A DNA stretch of 64,000 bases from Candolleomyces eurysporus (taxonomy: Eukaryota > Basidiomycota > Agaricomycetes > Agaricales > Psathyrellaceae). Location: assembly GCA_027579435.1 (NCBI GenBank), contig JANBPK010000008.1, forward strand, positions 50,821 through 114,820. The letters are read 5' to 3'. Positions 11,201 through 23,489 of this stretch are shown here, in pieces (the first letter of the stretch is position 1; each line of letters opens with the position of its first letter). A model generated the notes under the pieces. The model ran no database searches and was not told where the DNA came from. It was given only the letters and a program-made list of their open reading frames with translations. The translations under genes and the position numbers were made by a program.

Positions 11201-14200
11201 TTGGACCTATTCGAACTGCAGCATCTGCCGCAACTCCCAATGTTCTTCTTGCCGACAACGGCTTGCTTCATGGGCTCTTCGAGGTCTACATACCAGTTCT
11301 TTCTCGCGGTCCCTATCTTCAATCCTCACCTTCATCCCGCCAGCCAACTCGAGACCGCCACCTGATCGATCGTATCACCGAAGCTGCTGACAAGAATACA
11401 AAGTGGTTCATCATGGTCGCGCCCCTTCTCTTGCGTGAAATCGAGATGGGAGCATTGGAATGCAATGCCAAGCAGCTCAGCGGGCTGCTTGTCGCTGTTG
11501 GCGAATTGCTTACCCTTCACGCGTACAGTCGTAACCAGGCCCTGCAGACCATGGTGGTCTACCTCCTTCACGCGACACTATCCCTCTGGGCTATTCCAGG
11601 CACCATCATAGACCAGGACATGCAAGGCTGCATATCTGACATTCTGGGCTGGCTTTCTCAGACTGCTCATAGCGGAAAGCTGAAAGCGTGGAAGACTCGA
11701 GACGCCTTCCTCCAACTTCTGGAGAAATATGTTAATTCCGACCCCGCAGAGTCCCAGTGGCAGATAGAGCACGAGATTGCGCCTATGGATATCCTGCTGC
11801 AATTTGTTCAGGACGAAGACATTCGGATCAGATTTCGAACAGGAGTTGTACTCCCCCATGTATTCGTCACCTCGGAAACAAGCCGGCAGAATTTGGATGG
11901 CGTTTACGATGATATCAAGGACCATTTTTCGCAAGACTTGGATCAGTATGTCCCATCCTTTTTCACTAGATCATATGCTGACTTTCTGCTTGAATCAGGT
12001 ACGAACAAATGGCGACGAGATTCCTGAGCCTTGCCAATTTCATGGTCGTCAGCTCAGCAGTACGAAGGGCACCATACTGGCATTTGCTCGAGACCCACCA
12101 GTTCAGCTCCATGTATTCTCGACACATCGAGGCGTCACTCAAGGCTGTCGTTGGAAGACTCGGATTGCCATCATTGGCTTCGCTCTTTGAAGCATACGCA
12201 TTCCAGTTGGCCACGGCCATTGTTCAGCAACAGAAGGATTTCTTGGCTATTCCTCCTTTCCTCTTGGGATACGAAGACAGGAAGCAGGCTGCAGGAGCTG
12301 CACTACGCGCGTTTGTTCCGGCCTATATCATGATGGGAAGGTCTAAGGATCTGGAAAGTCATTGCAGACTTGTGGGAAAGAGCGATCGTGACGCTGCCAG
12401 AGAATGTTTTGGGGACATAGTGGGGTTCTTTGCTGCGGGGTGGTTTGACCGGTCACCGAACGGCAGTGACGAAGACATGGAGGAAGGCCTCAAGCGCTTT
12501 CTCCAAACCGAGGATGCCTCCTTTGACGCGGACTTCCAATCCAACATAGACGGCATCACAGCGTCGATATTGCAAACCCTAGGCGATCAAGACTACTCGG
12601 CAGAGGGCCCCATCAATATGGCCATCCTCGTAGCAGAGCCAAGTGGAAAAGCGAGCAAAGTCTTCGCCATATTGACTCGCTATCGACACCTTCACACATT
12701 CAAGCCTCACCAACCCAACCTGCCCATTTTCAGTGCAGCCAGTCTTGTCAGGTCGCTGACGTGGCTCTCCAGACGATCACAAGAAACACTCGGAAAGGCA
12801 ACGATATATCATGTCATGCACGACCTGTTCTCTCGAATTCAGAAAACGCCCCTTATCAACGAAAAGTGTCGACTCATCAACGCCCTCTGTATGTGGATCG
12901 CTCTAGGGCACGATGATTTAGCCGATGCTACCCTCCTTCATACTCTGCTGCACGGTGCCACCTCCCTTCTTGCCCAGCCCGACCTCGCACGTTCTGCCCA
13001 GTCGATATTGGAGTGGACTTTTCGATCCTATCGGAAGCTCAAGGCGGCAGACAAAAGACTCTCTCGCATCCTGGTTCGGATATGTGCAATCGCCCACGAC
13101 TACTCAACAGAACAGCAAGACAGTGCCGTGTCACGCCTAGGAAAAGATCTCTCCAAGTGGATCGACGAGCAGGCTCTACTACTGAGCGAAGTACCAGTTG
13201 TCAAGCCTGTAATCAGCCGAGCGCTGCCTGCCTGGCCTCGAGACCCCTCTCAGGCATTGACGGAGTCGTGCAGTGACATTCAGCTAGAGCAGCTGTCTGA
13301 GGTCCTTCAGGACGAATATATCAGCTCCAATAAGTTCCGGATAGTCCGCCGACTCAAGGGACATCTCTCAAGCCGTGAGATCGACTTCGAGTCTAGGGCA
13401 TTCTGGCGACTGAAAGAATGCATTCCCCCCTCCCAGAAGCTCAGAGAAGAAGATGCCATCGCATTCACCGACCTATTGATTCAGAATTATGGACGGATCA
13501 ACAGCCTCACCGCAGAACAGCCCCTTCTTCATTCCATTAGGACCCGTCAAATTCGCCTCGCTGTTGCCAACAAGAAGATTGCAGGGGAGGAGATCATTCT
13601 CTATGGTCGCGACGCCATTATCCACGGTCTTATTATGCTGCTCGAAGATGAATCGCCTACCCTCGTTTACGCAGCATACAGCACCCTTCGACTCATGATA
13701 TCCACACTACCTGCCACCGTTGCTCAATTACAGACTTGGTCTCCAGAACATCGAGCAGAAGTCGATCTCCTTCGAGCATATCCTCGTCAGTTACGGATTC
13801 ACGCCGACCGCAGCCTATCCCCTCTAATCACCTCCGAGTACTACATCGAGCTATGCTCAAATTTCCCCCAATGGGTGACCACAATGGCGACCTTCATCGC
13901 CGATATTCTGGCTTCAAGACATTCCTCGTTCGGACAGCTCAATCAGATCCTTTCTACCGACATCTCTACCGCAGAAGAGGTTCTGCCTGTTCTGGTCCTC
14001 TGCCTTCTTCAATCAGAGTTGGGGGATGCTACGGAGACAAAGTCGAAGGACGTCCTTTCCGAATACTTTGCGAAGATTCTAACATTGCCAAGTGCCTCGC
14101 TTGCGACGGTCAAATGTATCGTGGAGATTGTCACCCATTTGCGCTACTTCTTGAAGAACAAAAGCATCCTTTCATGCAATCGGTGGCTGGATCTCAACTT

Positions 14201-17200
14201 CTTGCTTTTGGCAAAGAATGCAGTCCGCTGCGGAGCATACACTACCGCCCTTCTCTTCTTGGAATTGGCTGCTGAAAGTGGGGCCTTTTCCTCCGCCGAT
14301 TCCGCCAGCGCTGAGCAAATTCAATACGAAATTTACGCGCATATCGACGAGCCGGACGGATTCTACGGAATTCAAACCCAAAACCTTCATCAATTCCTCA
14401 TCCAGCGTCTTCATCACGAGCAACAATGGGACAAAGCCTTTCGATTTCACGGAGCAATGCTCGAAGCACACTCAGCCAATCCCACTGCTGAAGACATGTC
14501 AGGTCTCCTTCACTCCTTCCATTCCTTTGGCTTCAATCGTCTCGCTATCAGAACTCTGCAGCTGTCGGACACGCGTGCTGTCTCCAACGAGACCGCGATG
14601 TCATACAAGCTCGGATGGCGATCTGAGACCTGGGATCTGCCCGATCGCGATGCATATACTCCAGGGGCTCCTCTGTATAATGCGATCCGTGCCATATATC
14701 GCGAGCGCAATTCCAGGACAGTCGACTCGTTCCTTACGCGGTCACTTTACAAGGAAATGGATCGCCTCCGAAGTCTAGGAATCGAAAGCATATCGGAGAT
14801 CAGGGGAGTTCTGCAGTCGTTGATGTGTTTGAATCAACTGTTCCGCTGGAATAATGAAACAATGACCCAAAGCCAACAAGCAAACGCTGTCGATATTTCG
14901 CACATGAGCGATTTCACTCTCATCAGCCCCGAGTTCGAGTAAGTATTTCGCTTCCGTGCCAGCATCGTTCGTGCTCACCATGAAATCGCCGTTAGGTTTT
15001 CGGATCTCGAGAATATCATGTCTACGCGTATCGCACTCGTACGTTCCATCCGACAGAAAGAGCGTCAGCACGAAATCGGCAACATTGTCGCTCCCTTTGT
15101 CGAGGGTCTTCTCGAATTAGAAAAGAAATGCCTGCTTTCCTTATCCAAGGCCGCGAGGGAAGCTGATCAAACACAAATTGCACTCAACTCCATCGTTCGA
15201 GCGCGAAGTGTCGGAGCGACCTCTTCAGCCGAGATATCAGAAGAATATGCAAACGTTCTATGGTCGATGAAAGAGCCCAAACTTGCCGTCGTATACCTCA
15301 ATGATATGCTGAAGCAGACACAAGTAGATTCCAATCAGCTTCGAGCTAATTTGCTATCAAGACTGGTGAGCATCCCAAGACTATCAACATTTTACCCCTT
15401 CCAACTTAGCATCTTTGCTCCAGGGAACGTGGACCTCGGAGGCCTGCCTGGAAAAGCCGACAGAAATCTGGCAGAAATACTTCATCCCGGCGGAAAAGGC
15501 AATGCAGGGGTTCGTATCCAGTGACGCAAATGACGCCGCAGTGGTCTGTCATTTGTCTGCAGAATTCGCAGACAAGCAATACCACACCATCATCACATCC
15601 CCAGAAATGCTTCGCCGAAAGGTCTACATCGAGCGGAAGACTAGAGAAATCGAAGAGCGTCAGCGCAGTATGTCGCAAATGAGGGCAGGTACCACAGAGT
15701 ACATCAATGAGAACAGGGCTCAGAACGACGCAATCAAGCTGCTCACTAACGACAGACAAACACACAAGGAACAAATGGCGGCACACGACGAGTTTCTTAA
15801 ACAGGCCATAGATCTATACTCTCAAAGTTTATCCCTGTCTGATGCTTTTGACGACGATGCCCCCATCAAGCTTTCTTCACTCTGGTTTGCCAATTTCGAC
15901 GATGAAGTTGTCAAGGGGCGTACACTGCGGGACGCTTTAGATCGCGTTCCATCACATAAATTCATTTTCCTGGCCGTAAGCCTCTATGTCTCTGTGTAGG
16001 CCTGAAGCTCCTAACATCATACCCACAGCACCAAATCCTTGCCCGGATTACAAACGCCCGCGTGCCTACCCAAGAGAAGAACCAAGAGCAACTGCAAAAG
16101 CTCGTGATGCGCATATGCCAAGAACACCCGTTCCACACCCTCTATCACCTGTATTGCCTTCGAACGTACCAAAACGCTGAAACCAATACCCAATCTCAGA
16201 CCACCAGTCAAACGCTGAGGGACCGCAGCATAGCAGCAGAAGACGTTTTAGGGCGGCTGCGTGAAGACTCCGCGATCGGCTCCCGTGTTAGAGATGTTGA
16301 GAGGATCTGCGCTGCATACGTTGAATGGGCCAATGAACCAATCGAGAAGCCATCAGGGAAAGGCCAGAAGTCGCATCCGTCAATACCTAGCAAGATGAAG
16401 ATCCTCACCCTTTCCAAACTCAAGGTGCCTGTGTTGACTGCACGCACTGAGATAGACCCGACACTCCGGTACAACGATTGCGTCTGGATCGCACGATATT
16501 CAAGCAAGTACAATACGGCCGGGGGTGTAAATCTTCCCAAGATCTCTACCTGCTACGGGAGTGATGGGATGGAATACAAGCAATTGGTACGTTTTGATGC
16601 AGCAAAATTTAGTCTTGGTTTTTTTGGCTGAATCTTACATTATAATAAAGTTCAAAGGGAAGGACGACATGCGCCAAGATGCTGTCATGGAGCAAGTCTT
16701 CGCGCTGGTGAACAAAGTTCTCTCCGCGGACCGCGAGACGAGCAAGAGAAGCCTGAAAGTGCGAGGCTACAAGGTCATTCCTCTTGCAGCTCAAGCAGGT
16801 GTTTTGGAATTCGTGAACGACACAAAGCCTCTTCGAGAGTGGCTACTTCATGGACACAGGATGTTTGTTTATTTTTCCTTTCGTCCTGTCTAGGGAGCTA
16901 ACTTCGTGTACGCTTAGCTATCGTCCCAAAGATATGGATTTCACGGAAGCGTCCAAGAGGATTAATGCGGTCTCCAAATCTACCGTTGAAGAAAGGCTCA
17001 AGGTGTACAACTTCGTCCGAAGCAGATTCCAGCCCGTTTTCCGTCACTTCTTCACAGAGAAACACAAAAATCCTATGGCTTGGTTCGCAACTCGCCTACG
17101 GTACACCCGGAGTGTGGCAACGACATCAATTGTCGGTCACGTCTTGGGGCTGGGTGACCGGCATACCTCCAACATTCTTCTGGACAATTCAACTGGAGAG

Positions 17201-17762
17201 GTCGTTCACATTGATCTCGGAATAGCCTTCGACCAGGGGAGGCTTCTGCCTATTCCAGAGCTCGTTCCATTCCGCCTAACCCGCGACATCGTCGATGGTA
17301 TGGGAATATCAGGTACTCAAGGTGTCTTCCAGCGCTGCGCAGAAGAAACCTTGCGTGTGCTTCGGGAAGGGTCTGATATTATCATGACCGTCTTGGAGGT
17401 ATTCAAATACGATCCTTTGCACTCATGGTAAGTCGATCAACTGTTCGCATCCATCTACTTCCCATGAGCTCAATGATATTTCGTTACGCAGGACTCTGAC
17501 CGATCTGAAGATCGAGAAAGGAGGTCAAAATCTGCCTCAACAGCGCACACCCATCAACGAACACGATCGTTTCAACAGGGATATCGGCATCGGCATGAGC
17601 AGCAGTTCATCTGAAGAGGCTGCAGACCGGGCTCTCAGTTCCGTCGCGCGCAAGTTGGACAAGAGTCTCAGCGTCGAATCAACTGTGAGCGGTCTGATCG
17701 CTGAAGCTACTGATGTGCAAAACCTTGCTGTCATCTTCCATGGATGGGGTCCCCAATTCTAG
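8202..17762 (+). CDS. TEL1: Serine/threonine protein kinase TEL1 (ATM family)
   Basis: PI3K-like kinase of the DNA double-strand-break checkpoint and telomere maintenance, recruited through the Mre11-Rad50-Xrs2/Nbs1 complex. Ten exons: 8202-9527, 9578-11035, 11089-11945, 11999-14938, 14996-15365, 15424-15975, 16029-16586, 16651-16862, 16918-17427, 17492-17762; 9,054 nt, 3,017 residues, the family's usual size. The N-terminus ([20 protein letters not shown]) has the Tel1/ATM N-terminal (TAN) character. Helical repeats fill most of the protein. The kinase carries [16 protein letters not shown] (~2689), the catalytic loop [13 protein letters not shown] (~2836) and the [11 protein letters not shown] metal loop (~2855). 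The FATC end is [11 protein letters not shown]. Start: the ATG at 8202 (MNNLKSV) was preferred to 8100 because the extra 34 residues look non-conserved. No lesion seen. Confidence 0.93.
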
Positions 17763-18656
17763 CCATCTCTATCCTCGCGATAACTCACGCTTCTGCTTCC
17801 GTTTAACCGTAATTTATGGTCTCGATCTCGCATTTTATTCTTACCATTGCATGAACTTCTTTGCTCAGAACACTGCTCCGTTTCGTTTCCGCTGCACCCA
17901 ATTCTATTTTAGCTATCGATTATTTCATTACATGGAGTCCATAACCAGCAATTTGTATTATATACATAGGTCATCAAAAGATTTCTTCTTTCTTTCTGTC
18001 TTTCAAGGTTTCCGACATCGATAGGCAGGTGCGCGATCGCAAGAGATGAGGAGAAAAGAGAGAGGGGGCGAGAGAGTGGGACGATGAAAAAGGAAGAATT
18101 GACATAAATCTGAAACGAGGGAAACTTGGAAGGAGGGAGGGGAAGAAGGGGGATATCATCGCCGGCGATCAGTGAACCACGCATGTACGTATGTCGTTGT
18201 CCTGAATAAGTGACCTAATGAAGAGACAGACAGCAATAGCTCCGACAAATGCAGGCCGACAGGGTTCGAAAAGAAAGAATTCGCCACCTCTACCGCTTAC
18301 TGATACAAGTGAAGCAAGGTAAGGGGGAAGGGAGTTCGCAGCGAAGGAAGGACAATAATGTACGAGNAAAAAAAAGGGCATAAGGTGTAGAAAAAGAACA
18401 AGGGTAATATGTCAGAGATGGACGGAGTGACGGCAAACGATATGTGACAACATGACAAGAGAGGAGAAAACAAAACCAATCCATCTTCGCATCGCATTGA
18501 GTGTTGGGTAAGGAATTTCATGTACTGGGATCACCAAGGGAGATATACTATACGAGATGTGTGCCACAGCCTACACTAATAGATAGACGCGGAAATTTAT
18601 TTCCTAAGTGCAAAAAAAAGTCGTTGGTCTGAGCTCTGGTTAAATACAAGGCTCAC
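17763..18656. other. Convergent intergenic region, two 3' UTRs
   Basis: 894 bp between the stops of TEL1 (+) and the PAK kinase (-). Low-complexity AG/CT-rich stretches around 18050-18160 and an ambiguous base at 18367 before a run of eight A. No gene recognised. Confidence 0.45.
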
Positions 18657-21291
18657 TCACTTGTTTTTCGCAATCTCACGGGCAGCCTTGATCAAAGGGG
18701 CAAGTGTACGAAGCGGTTCTGATAACTTGAAGAATGGGTGCTGAAGGATATATTAGTCGTTGTCAACAGAAGATGGAAAAGTGATGGTAGAACCTACCTG
18801 GAGCAGTTCTGTCGCCGACGGACGTTTCTCAGCATCCACCTCCAAGGTCTTGGCAAGATAGTCCGTAAAGACGGGCGACAGATTCTCCGGATTCGCAATA
18901 GTCGGAGTACCGTTGGTCGCAATGAGATACAACGCCTTCAAAGGATTCTGGTTCAGGTATGGTGGTTCTCCTTCGATCATTTCTGCAAAAGGCAACAAGT
19001 CAGCCCGGGGCCCTGAAATCAACGAAGCCCACATGGCTTTAAGGATCAATCCGAGTGACTCACCAATAGCCATGATTCCCAAGCTCCAAATATCGACCTT
19101 AGGCCCGTACTCCTTGCGAGTAACAACCTCCGGAGCCATCCAGTATGGCGTACCAACCATTGTCGTTCTCTTAGCATGACCATCGGAAATCTGGGCACAG
19201 AAACCGAAATCGGCTAAAGGGAGAAAGGAATGCGGTCAGTCAAATCACGTCGCAGCAGACGAAATTTTCGAGACGGCAGGTTTGAGGGAAATTTGATGAA
19301 GATGACACTCACTCAGCTTGATGTCCCCAATCATACTGAGCAGGACGTTGTCACTCTTGATGTCACGGTGAATCACACCATGTCGGTGAAGGTGTTCCAA
19401 GCCTTGACATGTCTCCCTCGAGACCGCAGCAATTTGACCCTCAGTCATGAGGTTAGCAGTGACAACATCGGTCAGAGATCCACCCTCCATGTACTCCATG
19501 ACGACCCATAAGTCGTTCTTGTACAAGAAAGAGTCGATGTAATTGACGATGTTGGGATGTCGCGATGACCGCATGACCAGAATTTCGTTAATGATCAAGT
19601 CCTTCTTTGGCTGCTTGTCGAGGTCCATTTGCTTAATGGCAACCGACATGTTCGTGCCGACCTGGTAGGCCGTATATACACCTCCGGAGGCTCTATAAGA
19701 TTAGAATTAGACACCCGACACGTAGAAGAAGAGTGCGGACGAACCCTTGACCAATCTTGACCAAATTCCTGTACAACTTGGTAGGATCAGCATCAGTGCA
19801 GATTTGCTGCAAACGCCGGATGATATCCTCGTCCTTCGACTTGTCGGTCTTCTTCTCTCTCCTCCGTGGAGTTGCAACTCCAGAAACCTTCGCAAGGTTG
19901 GAGGCTGCAGGGCTCGGCGCTTGGTTCTGGGAACGGGGGTCGCGGCCGGGCTGGCCAGCATTCNTGGGACTGCTTCAAGGTAAGATCTGTGGAAGATGAT
20001 CCAGGCGATGGCTTCGAGTACTGCTTCTGTTGCTGCCCAGCGAGGTTGGGAGAGCCATTTCCAGTTCCGGAGGCTGTTGCTGCGGGCGATCGACGATCCC
20101 GAGTGGTGTTCGAGCGGGTAACGTCTACAGGCTTCGCAGGTTTCGCTGGGGTGCGTTGCGACGTTGATCGATCTAGAGCTGGAATAGCGGTAGTGGGGGG
20201 TGTTGGAGCAGGCCGATAAGCTGTGGGACCAGTGGACGTCGATGATGAGGGAACACTTTGTTGTTTCTTTGGTGGTGGCGGTGGGGAGCGCTATCAATCA
20301 ATGTGAGAGCAGGCGGAAATACGTGAACAAAGAGGCTTACAGGATTGGCAAAGCTGTCACCAACGACGCCATACGGTTCGGTTGTAGGGGAACCCACGTT
20401 CCCGAGTTTATCCCACACATCGCCATGGCCTTCCTGGTAGAATTTCACAATTTCCATAACAGCCTGGGGGTTCTTCTCCTGCTCGGAACGGGATATACCG
20501 CTCTCTTGCAGTAATTGTTGCCATTCCTTGGGAAGACCGGTAAACTCGCCAGTCGACGAGTTAAAACCGACGTGTGTGAGGTGAACTGGGTCGTAGGGTG
20601 TGCTGATCTCGGGTCGCTTCGTGGGGTTGAAGACCTCCGACATGAAGCTCAAGACCCCCTTCTTGGACTTGGTGGTCCCACTACGGGCCCGGGATGGTGG
20701 TGGTGGAGGCAGTGCCGACGACATGTACTCCACAGGGGGTGCGTTGGGCATCTGCTCGCTGGGATCGGCGTAGAACCGCCCGTCATCAGCAGTAGGCGGT
20801 GCAGCAGGGACCGAAAGTCGGCGAGCAGCCAGCTGAGATTGAGTGGGAAAGAGATCGTTTAGGTTGGCTGTATTAGCTCGGGAGGGTCGAGGGGGTGGCG
20901 TGGTGCCGTTAACCTTCTGGACCTGGGTCGACATCGAAGAGGAAGTAAAGGAGTCTTGGGAGTGTCCAACGCTTGCAGCAAAGGGGTCGTTTTCCAGGAT
21001 GCGAGGCGATGCGATTCCGCTGGATGTCAGAGAGTGTTTGCGGGCTCTTGGATTGGGCTTCTGCAACGAATTGCGGACTCTATGGCTTGGGGAGCCGTCG
21101 GGGGTCTTTGATCTCTGGGCCTGGGGAGGAGGAGGAGGAGCTCTCGAGGGGGTGAATTTGTCTTCAAGGAGAGCGTTGTACTCCTGAATGGACTCCCTGG
21201 AAGGACGGTGGTACTCAACAGTGATTTTTGACTGGCGGCGAGGTTCTTTGGACAAGGAGCGTTGATTAAAGGGACCCTGCGTCGATGACAT
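18657..21291 (-). CDS. STE20: p21-activated (Ste20/PAK) protein kinase
   Basis: Ser/Thr kinase acting downstream of Cdc42/Rac in polarity and MAPK signalling. Six exons (minus): 20341-21291, 19745-20290, 19313-19692, 19064-19213, 18798-18982, 18657-18740. Ignoring the ambiguous base at 19964 they total 2,295 nt (764 residues); with it the frame breaks. The CRIB/p21-binding motif [16 protein letters not shown] is at ~229-244. A proline-rich linker follows, then the kinase: [13 protein letters not shown] (P-loop), [50 protein letters not shown] and a C-terminus ending AREIAKNK. No PH domain precedes CRIB, so it is Ste20/Pak1-like rather than Cla4-like. The Pro-rich stretches (PPPPP) could bind SH3 adaptors. 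Confidence 0.9.
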
Positions 21292-22953
21292 TACCGATTG
21301 GACGGCAACCGATGAAAATTAGACCCTTTCAGGTGGTGATTGACGAGAAATTGGAACGGTAGACGCGTCCAGGCAAGGAAGGCGAACGATCTTCACAATT
21401 GTCAGCAAATTTGCTATAAAGGACGAGAAGAAGAGATGCATACCAGACAAAAGGGCAGGATTCCAAGGGCAAAATCTGCAGGCTGGGAGATGATCCTGGT
21501 TGTCACGGATATCAATGATGACGACCAGAGCCTGGCGGTCAGGATCCGTAATGCGTAAAGTGTGCTCACGATCACGTACGAGGGGACGTGCGCGACGATG
21601 AGGCAGAGCCGAGCTCGTTGTGCACGACGACGAGGGCAGGATGAGGAGAGAGGGAGAGAAGGAAATGAAGTGCCTCCTGCCGCTGGGATTTCAAAATTGC
21701 CCACCTTGGACTTAGCACTACCGCCTCGTCACAAACATGCCACGCGAATTCCTCCAGGCTCCAGCCGCCCTATTTCCCTCTCTCCGTTGTCCCTTAGGGA
21801 TTTTATTTCCAGGCACCATTGACCGTCACCACCAGTAGCATCACGTCTAGACCATCTCCTGCACAATGCCATGAGTCCTGGGATGCCTGGGAATATTTTA
21901 ATTTCAAGAACCAGAATGGCCTAGTGAGTAATTTGAGAAGGTGGGTCACTTGTGTGATAACCTCATGGCACATAACGTTGATAATATTATAATAGTGGTG
22001 AATCAAAAGTTCACGGATCCTTATGCCCTTTTAAATGCCTTTTTAAAAGGCCGCGAATTAAATCGTCCGGTTGGACGACAAGGCAAGTTTTAATATTTTG
22101 GAAAGCAGAAGGCGAACACGGGGCCGCCTTCGGAAAGCCAGGTTTTCGTACCAGACCTAGCATTGGTAATTGTCCTCCTTGGCCGCATCTTTGATGCTCA
22201 CAGGTGTCACAGCTTTTTCACCGATTGTCCATCTGGTTTACTTTTTTTTCCAGGAAGCGGACTTGGAGCTGCGGACCAGTGTCAACGGACCGAGCTAACA
22301 GCACCGGCACTTACAACACCAACAATTGTCCCATCGTCTCTGTGATCGAGAGATGGTCTACTCGCAGGTCCCCTGCGTCCGACAGATGACTAGCAAACTG
22401 ACATCGTCTCGGGGTATAGCAACCATCTATCTCTTTGTGAGCAAGCTATTCGAGGATCCTCTGATAGAACGTTGACTGTCCTGACGTTGTATTTCCGAGT
22501 CTGTGATCTTGGGCGACGTCTCACCCCACTGGAAACTGGGTGGTATACTTGATCTTCGTACACCTCCCATAAAATGGATTTAATGTCTTGGACAATGGCC
22601 TCCTCCGATCATCGACCTCTGGATAATGCTTGGTTTCTTATCTAACAATTGTCCTGTCCTCACCAATCGGCCACTGGTCATAGCACCACTGGACCTCGGA
22701 CTCCGTATATAAATCACGGCGCCAATGAATGGGTTTCCTCAGCTTACGTCTCGCCTCACGTTTCACGCCGGCCACGACATTTACGAGCCTACTTCAATCC
22801 AAACCTTGCTTCCTCCCCTAAACACTAAGGGGTCAGTGAAAAATAACGATCCATTGACTAGGCGAGAGAAAGCCAAACGACTTGTGGCGCCTACAAACTT
22901 CTTCGTAGTTCCATCTTCACGAACCCGTAACGCCAGCACGACCATATACAATC
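21292..22953. other. 1.7 kb intergenic region before the F-box array
   Basis: PAK kinase 5' leader and promoter at the left end, then AT-richer sequence without a recognisable gene. A short imperfect palindrome (CCTTTTAAA at 22027 and TTTAAAAGG at 22042) could form a small hairpin. It borders the accessory block. Confidence 0.4.
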
Positions 22954-23172
22954 ATGGCCGGCGAGTCTAGCCTCGAGAACGGCACTTCCCCGTCCAATTC
23001 AACGTCATCAAACGGCATTCCCGTCTTTGTTTCAACACCCTGTTCAAAAAGTTTATCCACTCCACCTGAAACAAACAAAACTAGCCCGAGTAGCCCCACT
23101 CTTAGCCGTTTAATTCGAAGGAAGGATCCCTCGGATGACCTACGGGCTCAGTTCAACTCTTCCAAGTGTTGA
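22954..23172 (+). CDS. Small Ser/Thr/Pro-rich ORF, repeated in the F-box array
   Basis: A 72-residue frame with a good start context (ACAATCATGG), reading towards the 3' end of F-box gene 1. The tail TLSRLIRRKDPSDDLRAQF is followed by N-S-S-K-C and the stop. Related tails occur in the same position beyond F-box genes 3 and 4 (ending near 28725 and 31929), each closing on a stop at the matching place. The copy near 28532 has a one-base slip that breaks its first half. Conservation of frame across copies hints at coding use, but no domain is recognised. It may be the remnant last exon of a lost gene. Confidence 0.35.
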   Translation: MAGESSLENGTSPSNSTSSNGIPVFVSTPCSKSLSTPPETNKTSPSSPTLSRLIRRKDPSDDLRAQFNSSKC

Positions 23173-23489
23173 GCGGTGACGGCTTTGATATGTGTGATAT
23201 TCTATCGGGCGCCCTCCGTATTGTATACCAGGGCTCTTGTTGCAACGTATCCTTCCTTTGCACATACAAGCTCAATGAAATGTTTGCGGTGAGATTTGGA
23301 GCACCGTTGATGTACCGGACGCTCCTCTCCTTCTTCCATCGCTTTTGATGATAAAAGGTATCCGAGGACCGCCATACCAGCTCTCCTTGGTTGAGCAATC
23401 GTCTGCCTTGATGCGCAAGTTGGGCACGGTAAATATGTGCTATCAATACATATCGCAGGGCGTCGGCAAGAAGGGAAAACCCTTGTGAA
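22954..23489. repeat. F-box downstream module, copy 1
   Basis: Sequence between the small ORF start and the F-box gene 1 stop. Parts recur at 28532-29041 (beyond F-box 3) and about 31845-32207 (beyond F-box 4), including the conserved small-ORF tail and the region around TTGCACATACAAG. The repeat marks the unit boundary of the tandem array. Antisense frames through it are open for about 100-140 codons but show no domain. Confidence 0.6.

Noticed and set aside
18983..19063. Apparent insertion [17 protein letters not shown] in the PAK kinase
   Set aside because: It is an open-frame intron with GTGAGT and GCAG borders; splicing gives the standard [15 protein letters not shown].
22027..22050. 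Palindrome CCTTTTAAA...TTTAAAAGG
   Set aside because: Short, imperfect and AT-rich; no context suggests a structured RNA or protein site.
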